Shown in pieces: positions 23,987 to 31,984 of a stretch of 39,668 bases of DNA. The notes beneath the pieces are model-generated. The model worked only from the letters and a program-made list of their open reading frames with translations, was not told the DNA's origin and made no database searches. Numbering within the stretch: position 1 is the first letter of the stretch; the number at the start of each line of letters is the position of its first letter. Made by a program: the position numbers and the translations under genes. This stretch comes from Bacteroidales bacterium (GTDB lineage: Bacteria > Bacteroidota > Bacteroidia > Bacteroidales > Tenuifilaceae): the NCBI GenBank assembly GCA_016931855.1, contig JAFGDZ010000019.1, forward strand, positions 1-39,668, written 5' to 3'.

Positions 23987-24761
23987 CGTTATTGAGTTTT
24001 GTTAGTATTTCAGAGACTTTTGTGTTGAGGTTGTCAACTTTTTTTTCCAGTTCGTTATTATTATCGCTAACCATTGAGTCAACAAAAATTGAGTTTACTA
24101 GCGAAAGGCCAAAAATCCCTCCTGTTGAGACAACGAATATGAAATAAATGTACGTAAAAAATGAGCCTAATTTGCTATAGTTAACTGTAATCTGTTCTGG
24201 TATTTCAAACCAGCCTTCGACTGTAAATATTTTGAAGGTTGAATATAGGGAAATTAGTGGGGTTCTAAAGTATTCAGAACCTGTGTTTTGGAATAGATTG
24301 TAAGATAGAATTCCAATAATGAAAATATAGATAAAGAAGCCAAGGAATATGAAAACGGAGGTCTTAAGAGCTCTTTGTACTCCCTTCAATAAATTTCCAA
24401 TATCTGGGATGAACTTTAAAAATCTAAAGGCTTTAAATACTCTCAATACTCTAAATACAAGTAGGAAACTGAAGTCTATAACGTTTAAGTTTAGACTAAA
24501 TGCTATCAGAGCCGGAATAGAAAGCATGATTAGTATAAAGTCTAATTTGTTCCAGTTTGATGAAAAGTAGCATTTAATTCCTAGTGTTTTAAACTTTACA
24601 ACTAACTCAAAAATAAATAGTATTGTAATAATATTGTCGGCAATTGTTAGTGTGAACCCCTTGCTTTCATCTGGGAAATAACCACCTAGAACAAGAATGG
24701 TTGAATTCAATAAAATCAGCCCTAATATAAAGATGTCGTTTAGAAAAAGTTTTTTGATCAT
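23964..24761 (-). CDS. Voltage-gated ion channel, NavBac-like, with C-terminal coiled coil
   Basis: A single six-helix ion-transport subunit of 265 residues. S1 is about 10-29. S2 (about 40-58) has E52 and K56, and S3 begins W70-N71-x-x-D74. S4 (about 98-117) carries R104, R107, K110, R113 and K116 at exact three-residue spacing. S5 is about 134-157. The pore helix and filter read IFTVEGWFEI (T180-V-E-G-W184, compare TLESW of NaChBac), then S6 to about 228. A heptad-like coiled coil, 236-256 (NELEKKVDNLNTKVSEILTKL), fits homotetramer assembly. The ATG at 24761 gives the usual short N-terminus; an in-frame TTG at 24809 is possible. It overlaps the nuclease gene downstream and shares its AT-rich composition. 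Cation selectivity is inferred. Confidence 0.88.
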   Translation of the reverse strand: MIKKLFLNDIFILGLILLNSTILVLGGYFPDESKGFTLTIADNIITILFIFELVVKFKTLGIKCYFSSNWNKLDFILIMLSIPALIAFSLNLNVIDFSFLLVFRVLRVFKAFRFLKFIPDIGNLLKGVQRALKTSVFIFLGFFIYIFIIGILSYNLFQNTGSEYFRTPLISLYSTFKIFTVEGWFEIPEQITVNYSKLGSFFTYIYFIFVVSTGGIFGLSLVNSIFVDSMVSDNNNELEKKVDNLNTKVSEILTKLNNDETRKNS

Positions 24762-24875
24762 TGATATTCTATTGATTGGAGTATCTTTTTTTAATATTTG
24801 TGATAGCAATAGGCTTAAACTGAAGTTACATTGCCCCCATAAAAGACACTCTCCAGCCTCTTAAATCCTTTTTTT

Positions 24876-25388
24876 CTACACCTCCACCGACCTAATGGTT
24901 GCGGCAAGTTGTTCCACATCAACGTTTGAGGCGTTAATGGTTATCTTGGCCTTTTCGTAGTACTTTTTGCGCTCGTCCAGCACGCGCAGAATGTAGTCCG
25001 TTAGCTCATCCTTAGTTTTGCCCCATAGTAGCGGGCGGTCGTTCTTGGCTTCAATTAGGCGGGCAACTAGTTCGGCTACCTCCATTTTTAGGTAAATGGT
25101 TAGGCCGGTTTTGTTCATAAAATCGATGCTGTTGTAAAAGCAGCTGGTTCCTCCCCCGGAGGCTATAACGTAGTCTTCATTAAGGGTTGCCACCTCGCGT
25201 AGCGCTTCACTTTCAATTTCGCGGAAACGTGTTTCGCCCCATACCTCAAATATCACCTTAATGGGCTTGCTGTGCTTATGCTCAATGTACTGGTCTAGAT
25301 CTAAAAAGTTAAAATCAAGAACCTTGGCTAACTTCTCTCCTACAGTAGTTTTGCCGCTTGCCATAAAGCCTATAAGGTAAACTTTCAT
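24876..25388 (-). CDS. aroK: Shikimate kinase
   Basis: Phosphorylates shikimate to shikimate-3-phosphate in the chorismate pathway. Walker A is GFMASGKTTVG at residues 7-17. The shikimate-binding acidic segment reads FLDLDQYIE, and ETRFREIESEAL carries the conserved Arg. IASGGGTSC is the GGG motif, and NDRPLL begins the lid with its conserved Arg. The 170-residue length is standard. It sits downstream of parC, from which a strong terminator separates it, and is followed after 114 bp by the ion channel gene on the same strand, with no clear terminator between. Confidence 0.95.
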   Translation of the reverse strand: MKVYLIGFMASGKTTVGEKLAKVLDFNFLDLDQYIEHKHSKPIKVIFEVWGETRFREIESEALREVATLNEDYVIASGGGTSCFYNSIDFMNKTGLTIYLKMEVAELVARLIEAKNDRPLLWGKTKDELTDYILRVLDERKKYYEKAKITINASNVDVEQLAATIRSVEV

Positions 25389-25451
25389 TGGGTTGGTCGT
25401 GGTTTAGTGGTTACAAGTTGTTTCTGCCGGTTTTTTTACGCCCACCAAATT

Positions 25452-25483
25452 AAAAAAACCTTTGCCAAAAGGCAAAGGTTTTT
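25452..25483. terminator. Bidirectional terminator after parC
   Basis: AAAAACCTTTGCC and GGCAAAGGTTTTTG pair around an AAAA loop with A- and T-runs outside. It ends the parE-parC transcript on the minus strand and insulates aroK. Confidence 0.9.
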
Positions 25484-25514
25484 GTTGTTGCGTGTAAGTT
25501 TATTGTGTAATGGC

Positions 25515-28163
25515 CTATATGTCTAGCTCCATTTGCTCGGCATCGCTATCTATATCGGTGTTTTCGGCATCGGTTGGCTCGTCAAACTCCTGGTTCTCGT
25601 CAATGGGCACTTCCTTTTGGAGCGGCTCAATAAACTTGGCCAGCTTTACATCGAGGGTAGATAGGCGTTTGCCCTTTGCGCGGAATCCTTTAACGCCAAT
25701 AAACTCGTCGGCATCAATTTGTTCGGGATCCTTGTCGGCATTCTTACCCTTAAAGGTTACCTCAACGCAGGGGTAAATGTCATTGTTTAGGGCAACAAGG
25801 TACGAGCCGCGCTCCTCGGGTATAAACAGCTGGGGTTTATCGTTTGGCTCAAAGGTGAAGCGCTTTAGGTAGAAGAACTTTTGCTCCCCATCAAAGTAAA
25901 CGGCTGTGAATACCTTTTCCTCCTCGTACTTTTCAATTAGCAGTATATCCTCGTCGTAGTGGTTTGTAAGGTCGTAGTTGGTTAGGTAGTAAACACCGGC
26001 TTTGCGTACCACAAGAATTTTTTCGCCATCGTGGAACTCGCCAAGGAAACGGCCGCGCTCATCCTGGTTTAGGCGGTAAATATCCTCATCGAACCAAATT
26101 TTTAGCCCGCCAAGGGTGCTAATTCCCTTCTCCTTAACCTGCATTTTGTGTATGGCGTAGCGGGTAAATATGTTCCCCATAGAGCTCCGCCCCTTTATGG
26201 CTATGGTGCTAAAGTCTAGGTCTATAATTAGGTTGCGTAGCCTTGGGCGTGGCTTAAGGAATACCTTCAGGATTTCGGCCTCGCCGTTGGGGTTAACGCT
26301 CATGTAAAGAATTTGCGAGCCATCGGTGCCCTTGGTCATGTCGTACTCCTTATCGCGGGTAACGCCGGTAATGGCGCAGCGTTTCATAAGTATGGCGCCG
26401 TTGCGGCCATCGCGGTAAACCACGTTGTAAATGGTACGCGAGTCGTTCTTTTTGAATACGCCAATGTGGAGTATGTCCTTGCCGTAGAAGGCTTTGTCCT
26501 GTACTTTTGTTATTATGTACTTTCCGTTACGGAGTATTACAATAACATCGTCAATATCGGAGCAGTCGGCAATAAACTCGTCCTTTTTAAGGCCGGTACC
26601 AAAGAAACCCTCGGTGCGGTTCACGTAAAGCTTCTCATTGGCCACAACAACTTTGGTTGCCTCAATGGTATCAAAGCTGCGTAGCTCGGTTTTGCGGTCG
26701 CGGTTTTTGCCGTGCTTCTTCTTTATTTGCTGGTAGTAGTTAATGGTGTAGGTTACAATGTTGTCCAGGTGGTTTTTAACCTCTTCCATCTCGGCCTCAA
26801 TGCCTTTAATCTGCTCGTCGGCCTTCTTAATATCAAACTTCGAAATTTTTCTAACGGGTTTTTCGGTGAGCTTAACCACATCTTCGCGGGTAATTTCGCG
26901 GCGAAACATTGGGCGGTATGGGTCAAATCCACGCTCAATGGCTTCAATAACCATGTCCCACGTTTCGGTGTCCTGCTCAAGTATGCGGTAGATTTTTTGC
27001 TCAAAGAAAATTTTCTCAAGTGATGAGAAGTGCCACTCCTCCAGGAGTTCGGCCAGCCTAATTTTAAGCTCAAGGGTTAGGAGGTGCTTGGTGTGATCTA
27101 CCGATGCGCGCAGAACCTCCTTAACGCCCATAAACCGGGGCTTATCCTCGTAAATTATGCAACTGTTGGGCGATATGGACACCTCGCAATCGGTAAAGGC
27201 GTACAGGGCGTCGATGGTTTTATCGGGCGATACATCCTGCGGAAGGTGAATTTGGATCTCAACGTTCTCGGCGGTGTTATCGTCAATTTTCTTTATTTTG
27301 ATTTTGCCCTTGTCGTTGGCCTTGAGTATGGAGTCTATAAGCGACGAGGTGTTTTTGCCGAAAGGGATTTCGGTAATTACCAGCGTTTTTTTGTCGAGCT
27401 TAGCTATACGTGCTCTAACCTTAACTGCGCCTCCGCGTAGCCCGTCGTTATAGCGGCTACAGTCGGCTAGGCCACCTGTAGGAAAGTCGGGGTAAAGCTC
27501 AAAGTCTTGGTTCTTTAGGTAGAGAATGGCCGCATCAATAAGCTCGTTAAAGTTGTGCGGTAGTATTTTTGATGCTAAACCAACAGCAATACCCTCAACG
27601 CCTTGTGCCAGGAGCAAAGGGAACTTAACGGGAAGGGTAACCGGTTCCTGGTTACGGCCATCGTAGCTAAGCATCCACTCGGTTGTTTTGGCGTTAAAGG
27701 CCACATCAATGGCAAACTTAGAGAGGCGTGCCTCAATGTAACGGGGCGCAGCAGCGCCGTCGCCAGTAAGTATGTTACCCCAGTTACCCTGTTGGTCTAT
27801 AAGTAAATCCTTTTGTCCCAGCTGCACAAGCGCATCGCCAATGGATGCGTCGCCGTGGGGGTGGTACTGCATGGTGTGACCAATGATGTTGGCCACCTTG
27901 TTGTATCGCCCATCGTCTAGCTTCTTCATGGCATGAAGAATACGGCGCTGCACGGGCTTAAGCCCATCGTCTAGGTGCGGTACGGCGCGCTCTAGGATAA
28001 CGTACGAGGCGTAGTCGAGAAACCAATCCTTGTACATCCCAGTAAGGTGTACCTTTTTGGCTCCCTCGGTTAGCTTGGTGATACGGGCATGCTCATCGGG
28101 CGATGTTTTGCGGGTGTCGTCGCCGTTTAGCAGCTCATCAGCATCAAATTGGTCAATAGTCAT
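25515..28163 (-). CDS. parC: DNA topoisomerase IV subunit A
   Basis: This is the DNA cleavage and rejoining subunit of the type II topoisomerase that separates linked daughter chromosomes. The catalytic Tyr follows Arg in AAAPRYIEARLSKFA. The quinolone-determining segment reads HPHGDASIGDALVQLGQ. The breakage-reunion domain covers about residues 35-480 and is followed by a long coiled coil (about 440-470, KADEQIKGIEAEMEEVKNHL). A C-terminal beta-pinwheel-like region ends in an acidic tail rich in D/E. The 882-residue length is typical of Bacteroidota ParC. There is no GyrA box (QRRGGRG-type) visible, which favours ParC over GyrA. It follows parE by 71 bp on the same strand, so the two are probably co-transcribed. 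Confidence 0.94.
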   Translation of the reverse strand: MTIDQFDADELLNGDDTRKTSPDEHARITKLTEGAKKVHLTGMYKDWFLDYASYVILERAVPHLDDGLKPVQRRILHAMKKLDDGRYNKVANIIGHTMQYHPHGDASIGDALVQLGQKDLLIDQQGNWGNILTGDGAAAPRYIEARLSKFAIDVAFNAKTTEWMLSYDGRNQEPVTLPVKFPLLLAQGVEGIAVGLASKILPHNFNELIDAAILYLKNQDFELYPDFPTGGLADCSRYNDGLRGGAVKVRARIAKLDKKTLVITEIPFGKNTSSLIDSILKANDKGKIKIKKIDDNTAENVEIQIHLPQDVSPDKTIDALYAFTDCEVSISPNSCIIYEDKPRFMGVKEVLRASVDHTKHLLTLELKIRLAELLEEWHFSSLEKIFFEQKIYRILEQDTETWDMVIEAIERGFDPYRPMFRREITREDVVKLTEKPVRKISKFDIKKADEQIKGIEAEMEEVKNHLDNIVTYTINYYQQIKKKHGKNRDRKTELRSFDTIEATKVVVANEKLYVNRTEGFFGTGLKKDEFIADCSDIDDVIVILRNGKYIITKVQDKAFYGKDILHIGVFKKNDSRTIYNVVYRDGRNGAILMKRCAITGVTRDKEYDMTKGTDGSQILYMSVNPNGEAEILKVFLKPRPRLRNLIIDLDFSTIAIKGRSSMGNIFTRYAIHKMQVKEKGISTLGGLKIWFDEDIYRLNQDERGRFLGEFHDGEKILVVRKAGVYYLTNYDLTNHYDEDILLIEKYEEEKVFTAVYFDGEQKFFYLKRFTFEPNDKPQLFIPEERGSYLVALNNDIYPCVEVTFKGKNADKDPEQIDADEFIGVKGFRAKGKRLSTLDVKLAKFIEPLQKEVPIDENQEFDEPTDAENTDIDSDAEQMELDI

Positions 28164-28234
28164 GGTTCTGCGTAAAATGTTTGGGCACGGATTGCTCCGT
28201 TAGCCCATGGAATAACCTCTTTTGTGAGCTCTGG

Positions 28235-30136
28235 TTAGGCTACAGCGCCTTCCTCCATTTGGTGGGGCTCTTCAACCTTTTTTAGTGGGGGCTCCTCATC
28301 AACCATATCCTCCTCTATGCGCAGGTTGTCTATAATAAACTCCTGTCGCTCGGGTGTGTTCTTGCCCATGTAGAAGTTTAGTAGATCCTGAATGGAGTCG
28401 TCGCGGGTAAGGCGAACGGGGTCGAGCCTAATACCCTTGCCAATGAAGTGCTTAAACTCGTCGGGCGAGATTTCGCCAAGACCTTTGAATCGGGTAATCT
28501 CTGGGTTTGGCCCCAGCTCCTTAATGGCCTTTTCCTTCTCCTCGTGCGAGTAGCAGTACTTGGTTTTCTTCTTGTTTCTAACCCTAAAAAGAGGGGTTTG
28601 TAGTATGAATAGGTGTTCTCGCCTAATAAGATCGGGGAAAAACTGGAGGAAAAAGCTAATAAGCAGCAGGCGGATATGCATACCATCCACGTCGGCATCG
28701 GTTGCAATTACCACCTTGTTGTAGCGCAAATCCTCTAGGTCATCTTCTATATTAAGGGCGGCCTGCAGCAGGTTGAACTCCTCGTTCTCGTAAACAATTT
28801 TTTTGGTTAACCCAAAGGTGTTTAGCGGCTTTCCTCTAAGTGAGAATACCGCTTGGGTTGATACGTCGCGCGATTTGGTAATAGATCCGCTAGCCGAATC
28901 CCCCTCGGTGATAAACATTGTAGTTTCCTCGCGGCGGTTGTCGGTGCTGTTGTAGTGTATGCGGCAGTCGCGCAGCTTACGGTTGTGTACGCTGGCTTTT
29001 TTAGCCCGCTCCCTAGCAATTTTTTTTATGCCCGATATGGCCTTGCGTTCCTTCTCCGACTCTAGTATTTTGGTTAGCAAGCCCTGCGCAATATCGGGGT
29101 GCTTATGCAGGTAGTTGTCTAGCGTTTCCTTAACAAAATCGCCAATAAACTGCCTAATAGATGGGCCGTTAGGGCCCATGTCTTTGCTTCCTAGCTTGGT
29201 TTTGGTTTGCGACTCAAACATGGGATCCTCAACCTTTACGCTTAGCGCAGCAATTATAGAGGTTCTTATGTCGGAGGCATCAAAATCCTTTTTGTAGAAC
29301 TCGCGGATGGTTTTTACAAACACCTCACGGAAAGCGGATAGGTGGGAACCTCCCTGTATGGTGTGCTGCCCGTTAACAAACGAGTAGTAGTCCTCGCCGT
29401 ATCCAGAGCCGTGGGTGAACGCCAGCTCAATGTCCTCAGCCTTAATGTGAACAATGGGGTAGAGGCCTTCGCCCGACATGTTCTCCTGGAGTAGATCCAG
29501 AAGCCCATTCTTTGACTGTATGGTGGTTTTGTTGTAACGAATGGCCAAGCCCGTGTTAAGGTAGGAGTAGTTCCTCAGCATGGTTTCGATGTAATCGTTC
29601 TGGTACTTGTAGCTGCCAAAAACGGTTTCGTCGGGAACAAACTCTACCATTGTTCCATTAGCCTGTCCGTTGGCGGGTAAATCCTCCTCCGATACAATTA
29701 CTCCACCCGAAAATACTACGCGCTTACTGGCTCCATCGCGAACGCTTTGTATGGTAAATGTTGATGCAAGGGCGTTAACAGCCTTTATACCAACACCATT
29801 AAGCCCCACCGATTTTTTAAAAACCTTTGAGTCGTACTTGGCGCCAGTATTCATTTTTGAGGCCACATCTATAAGCTTTCCAAGCGGAATGCCTCGTCCG
29901 TAGTCGCGAATAGAGACTTTGCCCTCTTCAAAATCAACGTTAAGGTCGATGGCTTTTCCAAAGCCCATCATGTATTCGTCAATGGAGTTGTCGAATACCT
30001 CTTTTAGTAAGATGTATATCCCATCGTCTGGCTGAGTACCATCGCCAAGCTTCCCAATGTACATGCCAGGGCGCTTGCGGATGTGCTCGTACCACACCAG
30101 TGTTTTAATACTATCTTCAGAATAATTTCCAACCAT
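28235..30136 (-). CDS. parE: DNA topoisomerase IV subunit B
   Basis: ATPase subunit of topoisomerase IV. The GHKL ATPase domain is at the N-terminus: [13 protein letters not shown] contains the catalytic Glu and Asn, [11 protein letters not shown] is the second box, and [16 protein letters not shown] is the ATP-lid glycine motif. The transducer and TOPRIM regions follow, with [32 protein letters not shown] and [13 protein letters not shown]. The C-terminus is acidic. The ATG at 30136 ([15 protein letters not shown]) is chosen because a -7 box lies at 30158-30165 and the alternative start at 30160 is a TTG inside it. Length 633 residues. Confidence 0.95.
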   Translation of the reverse strand: MVGNYSEDSIKTLVWYEHIRKRPGMYIGKLGDGTQPDDGIYILLKEVFDNSIDEYMMGFGKAIDLNVDFEEGKVSIRDYGRGIPLGKLIDVASKMNTGAKYDSKVFKKSVGLNGVGIKAVNALASTFTIQSVRDGASKRVVFSGGVIVSEEDLPANGQANGTMVEFVPDETVFGSYKYQNDYIETMLRNYSYLNTGLAIRYNKTTIQSKNGLLDLLQENMSGEGLYPIVHIKAEDIELAFTHGSGYGEDYYSFVNGQHTIQGGSHLSAFREVFVKTIREFYKKDFDASDIRTSIIAALSVKVEDPMFESQTKTKLGSKDMGPNGPSIRQFIGDFVKETLDNYLHKHPDIAQGLLTKILESEKERKAISGIKKIARERAKKASVHNRKLRDCRIHYNSTDNRREETTMFITEGDSASGSITKSRDVSTQAVFSLRGKPLNTFGLTKKIVYENEEFNLLQAALNIEDDLEDLRYNKVVIATDADVDGMHIRLLLISFFLQFFPDLIRREHLFILQTPLFRVRNKKKTKYCYSHEEKEKAIKELGPNPEITRFKGLGEISPDEFKHFIGKGIRLDPVRLTRDDSIQDLLNFYMGKNTPERQEFIIDNLRIEEDMVDEEPPLKKVEEPHQMEEGAVA

Positions 30137-30157
30137 ACTAGTATCCCGAGTTTGGTG

Positions 30158-30165
30158 CAAAAATA
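30158..30165 (-). promoter_or_regulatory. -7 element of parE
   Basis: The minus strand reads TATTTTTG, matching TAnnTTTG. A weak TTTT -33 lies about 21 bp upstream. The expected transcript start is about 15 nt before the ATG at 30136. Confidence 0.45.
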
Positions 30166-30291
30166 GTTAAATAATAACCCGATGGTAAAAGAGTTTATCA
30201 ACAGGGATATGAACAGGCTGGGGTATAGGTGGTTGGTGCTTTTTTGTTTTTTCTGATATGGCTTTAGCCTGCGATGGAGGCTTTGGGGTGA

Positions 30292-30330
30292 TCAAAAAAA
30301 AATCCCCTTGAGTTCTAATTCAAGGGGATT
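30292..30330 (-). terminator. Rho-independent terminator of plsC
   Basis: On the minus strand AATCCCCTTGAA and TCAAGGGGATT form a strong stem followed by nine or more T residues. It lies 100 bp after the plsC stop codon and ahead of parE. Confidence 0.9.
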
Positions 30331-30429
30331 GAGCGAGCTGTTATCCCAATTTTATGTATGGAAAACTAATTCTGTTGATTTGTTTTTGCTTCTCCTCGGC
30401 TTAACTAACGGTGTTTTCTGTGGAGTATG

Positions 30430-31179
30430 CTATTCCAGGTAATATTTTGGCGCCATTAACCGATGCTCTTCTTCTATAATCTCCTTTGCCCTTTTTGCTA
30501 GTTCGGAGGGGCTTTTATCTGCAAGTTCAGTAACCTCAATTGCTGGGAGTATCTTGATTTTAAACGTTTGCCTGCCCTTTATTACGAATCCCTTTTTGGG
30601 TAATGCCTCAAGGGTTCCGTCTATTACAACGGGGAGTATGGGGCGGTTAGCCTTTTTGGCGATAATGAATGCGCCATCTTTAAAGCGTTTTACTCTACCA
30701 TCGGATGTTCGGGTGCCCTCGGCAAATAGAAGCACTGAGCTGCGCTGGTTAAGGTGCTCTATGGCTTGTTGTATCATCTTAATTGCGCTTTTGGGGTTAC
30801 TCCTATCAACTGTAATGTAGCGATTAAGCCATAGGTTCCAGCCAATTACAGGAACTCGGAACAGCTCGCGCTTAGCAACCCACTTAAAGTGCATCTTTAA
30901 TCGGTACAGCACGGCTATATCTAATGCGCTTTGATGGTTTGACACAATAACGTAGGTTTCGCCCTTACGAACATTTTGGGCTCCTTCAAACCTGATTTTC
31001 CAAAATGGGTTAGCCCAAAGGTATAGCAATGCCCAGAACGTGGAGTAGCGGTGTAGCACCCATAGCCGTTTATCGAATAGTACGGTTAAAAGCCAAACGG
31101 CAAAATCGCCTACAAAAAGGATAAGTGATGCTATAACCACTACTATCCATACAATAGCCGAGAAAAGTATTGATAACAT
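30430..31179 (-). CDS. plsC: 1-acyl-sn-glycerol-3-phosphate acyltransferase
   Basis: Adds the second fatty acid to lysophosphatidic acid to form phosphatidic acid at the inner membrane. NHQSALDI is the H-x4-D catalytic motif, KRELFRVPVIGWNL block 2, LLFAEGTRTSDGRVKRFKDGAF the EGTR phosphate-binding block, and ILPVVIDGT the fourth block. One or two N-terminal helices (about 3-30) anchor it. The frame reaches an upstream ATG at 31215, but a -7 box at 31202-31209 lies between the two ATGs, so 31179 (MLSILFSAIVW) is preferred. Length 249 residues. Single-gene unit with a strong terminator. Confidence 0.92.
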   Translation of the reverse strand: MLSILFSAIVWIVVVIASLILFVGDFAVWLLTVLFDKRLWVLHRYSTFWALLYLWANPFWKIRFEGAQNVRKGETYVIVSNHQSALDIAVLYRLKMHFKWVAKRELFRVPVIGWNLWLNRYITVDRSNPKSAIKMIQQAIEHLNQRSSVLLFAEGTRTSDGRVKRFKDGAFIIAKKANRPILPVVIDGTLEALPKKGFVIKGRQTFKIKILPAIEVTELADKSPSELAKRAKEIIEEEHRLMAPKYYLE

Positions 31180-31201
31180 TTTATGCGCATTAAAGAATAA
31201 A

Positions 31202-31209
31202 CAAAAATA
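31202..31209 (-). promoter_or_regulatory. -7 element of plsC, decides the start codon
   Basis: The minus strand reads TATTTTTG (TAnnTTTG). A start site near 31195 excludes the ATG at 31215 and supports the one at 31179. Confidence 0.45.
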
Positions 31210-31229
31210 GCCCATTGTGTTTAATTGGC

Positions 31230-31286
31230 AAATAGGAAGATGAGGAAGGGGAGGAAGATGAGGAAGATGAGGAAGATGAGGGAGTA
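31230..31286. repeat. GA-rich tandem repeat tract
   Basis: This purine-rich tract consists of near-perfect copies of GAGGAAGAT-type units. A second, less regular purine tract lies at 31666-31730. The minus-strand serine-run frame seen here is a by-product of the repeat. Confidence 0.7.
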
Positions 31287-31326
31287 TCGGGATTCAGCGG
31301 AATGATTAGGGATTGGGAAGTAACCA
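31280..31326. repeat. Copy 1 of a 47-bp degenerate direct repeat
   Basis: It begins GGGAGTATCGGGATTCAG and ends GGGAAGTAACCA. It matches the block at 31866-31912 with only two differences, and a weaker third copy lies near 31730-31775. The copies flank the palindrome cluster at 31457-31666. Confidence 0.75.
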
Positions 31327-31456
31327 GTTTCCTGTCAGTAATTCTTCCCAACCGCAGAGGTGTGGCATATTTGTAGCACAAACGATTTATCATGGGAATG
31401 TCTTCATGTAGCGTTACATAATCATGTGGCGATTTGTAGTCGTAATAGTGCAACAA

Positions 31457-31666
31457 GCCACGAAGTGGCGAGACCTCAATAACCGTGGGTGTAGCGAAGC
31501 AGCCCACGGAATATAGTCAGCCCAGTCTCGACCCTGAAGGGGTCGAACCTCTCATCGTAAGTTAAGCCCCTTCGGGGCTTAGGCTTACGACTGTACCATT
31601 TCGTGGGTTTAAGCTTCGTTCCTCAGCTTGTACCCACGGTTATTGATATTTTGCCCTTTCAGGGCA
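31457..31666. repeat. Cluster of palindromes (REP-like element)
   Basis: Several stems are packed together: GCCAC/GTGGC (31457-31469), CCGTGGG/CCCACGG (31483-31509), TCGACCC/GGGTCGA (31528-31546), TAAGCCCC/GGGGCTTA (31563-31581) nested in TCGTAAG/CTTACGA, CGTGGGT/ACCCACG (31602-31638), and TGCCCT/AGGGCA (31652-31666). This arrangement resembles dispersed palindromic repeats of Bacteroidota genomes. No coding function is supported. Confidence 0.7.
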
Positions 31667-31865
31667 GGAAGAGAGGGAGGAGAGGAAGAGGATGGAGTGG
31701 AGGAAGTGGAGGGAATAGAGGAAGTAACTGGAGATATCGGGAGTTATCGGAATAATTAGGGAGTGTGCAGTAACCTGTAACCTGTAACCAGTAACTTGTA
31801 GCCAGAGACAATCCAAATCTGTGTGAATCCGTCCAATTCGTGTAATCTGCGTTCTATTGCTTGTC

Positions 31866-31912
31866 GGGAGTATCGGGATTCAGTGGAATGATTAGGAATT
31901 GGGAAGTAACCA
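31866..31912. repeat. Copy 2 of the 47-bp degenerate direct repeat
   Basis: It begins GGGAGTATCGGGATTCAG and differs from copy 1 (31280-31326) at two positions. It is preceded by short TAACCTG-type repeats at about 31771-31798. Confidence 0.75.
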
Positions 31913-31934
31913 GTAACCATAAACCAAAAACAAG

Positions 31935-31968
31935 AAAGGCGTTAGCCCAAAACTGCTAACGCCTTTTT
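31935..31968. terminator. Terminator after the mltD-like gene
   Basis: AAAGGCGTTAGC and GCTAACGCCTTT are an exact 12-bp inverted repeat with an 8-nt loop, 17 bp beyond the minus-strand stop codon at 31985. The T-run is better on the plus strand (TTTTT) than on the minus strand (TTTCTTG). Confidence 0.8.
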
Positions 31969-31984
31969 GCTATTGTGAGAAAAA

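Noticed and set aside
25515-28163. GyrA instead of ParC
   Set aside because: No GyrA box is visible, the gene is paired with ParE, and the acidic C-terminus is like Bacteroidota ParC.
31190-31507. Minus-strand open frame with a long Ser/Pro run
   Set aside because: The serine run is a translation of the GA-rich tandem repeat, and the frame covers the plsC promoter and repeat DNA. No independent sign of a gene.
31528-31550. GGGTCGAACCT resembling a tRNA T-loop
   Set aside because: The motif is one arm of a perfect palindrome, and no acceptor, D or anticodon stems of a tRNA can be drawn around it.
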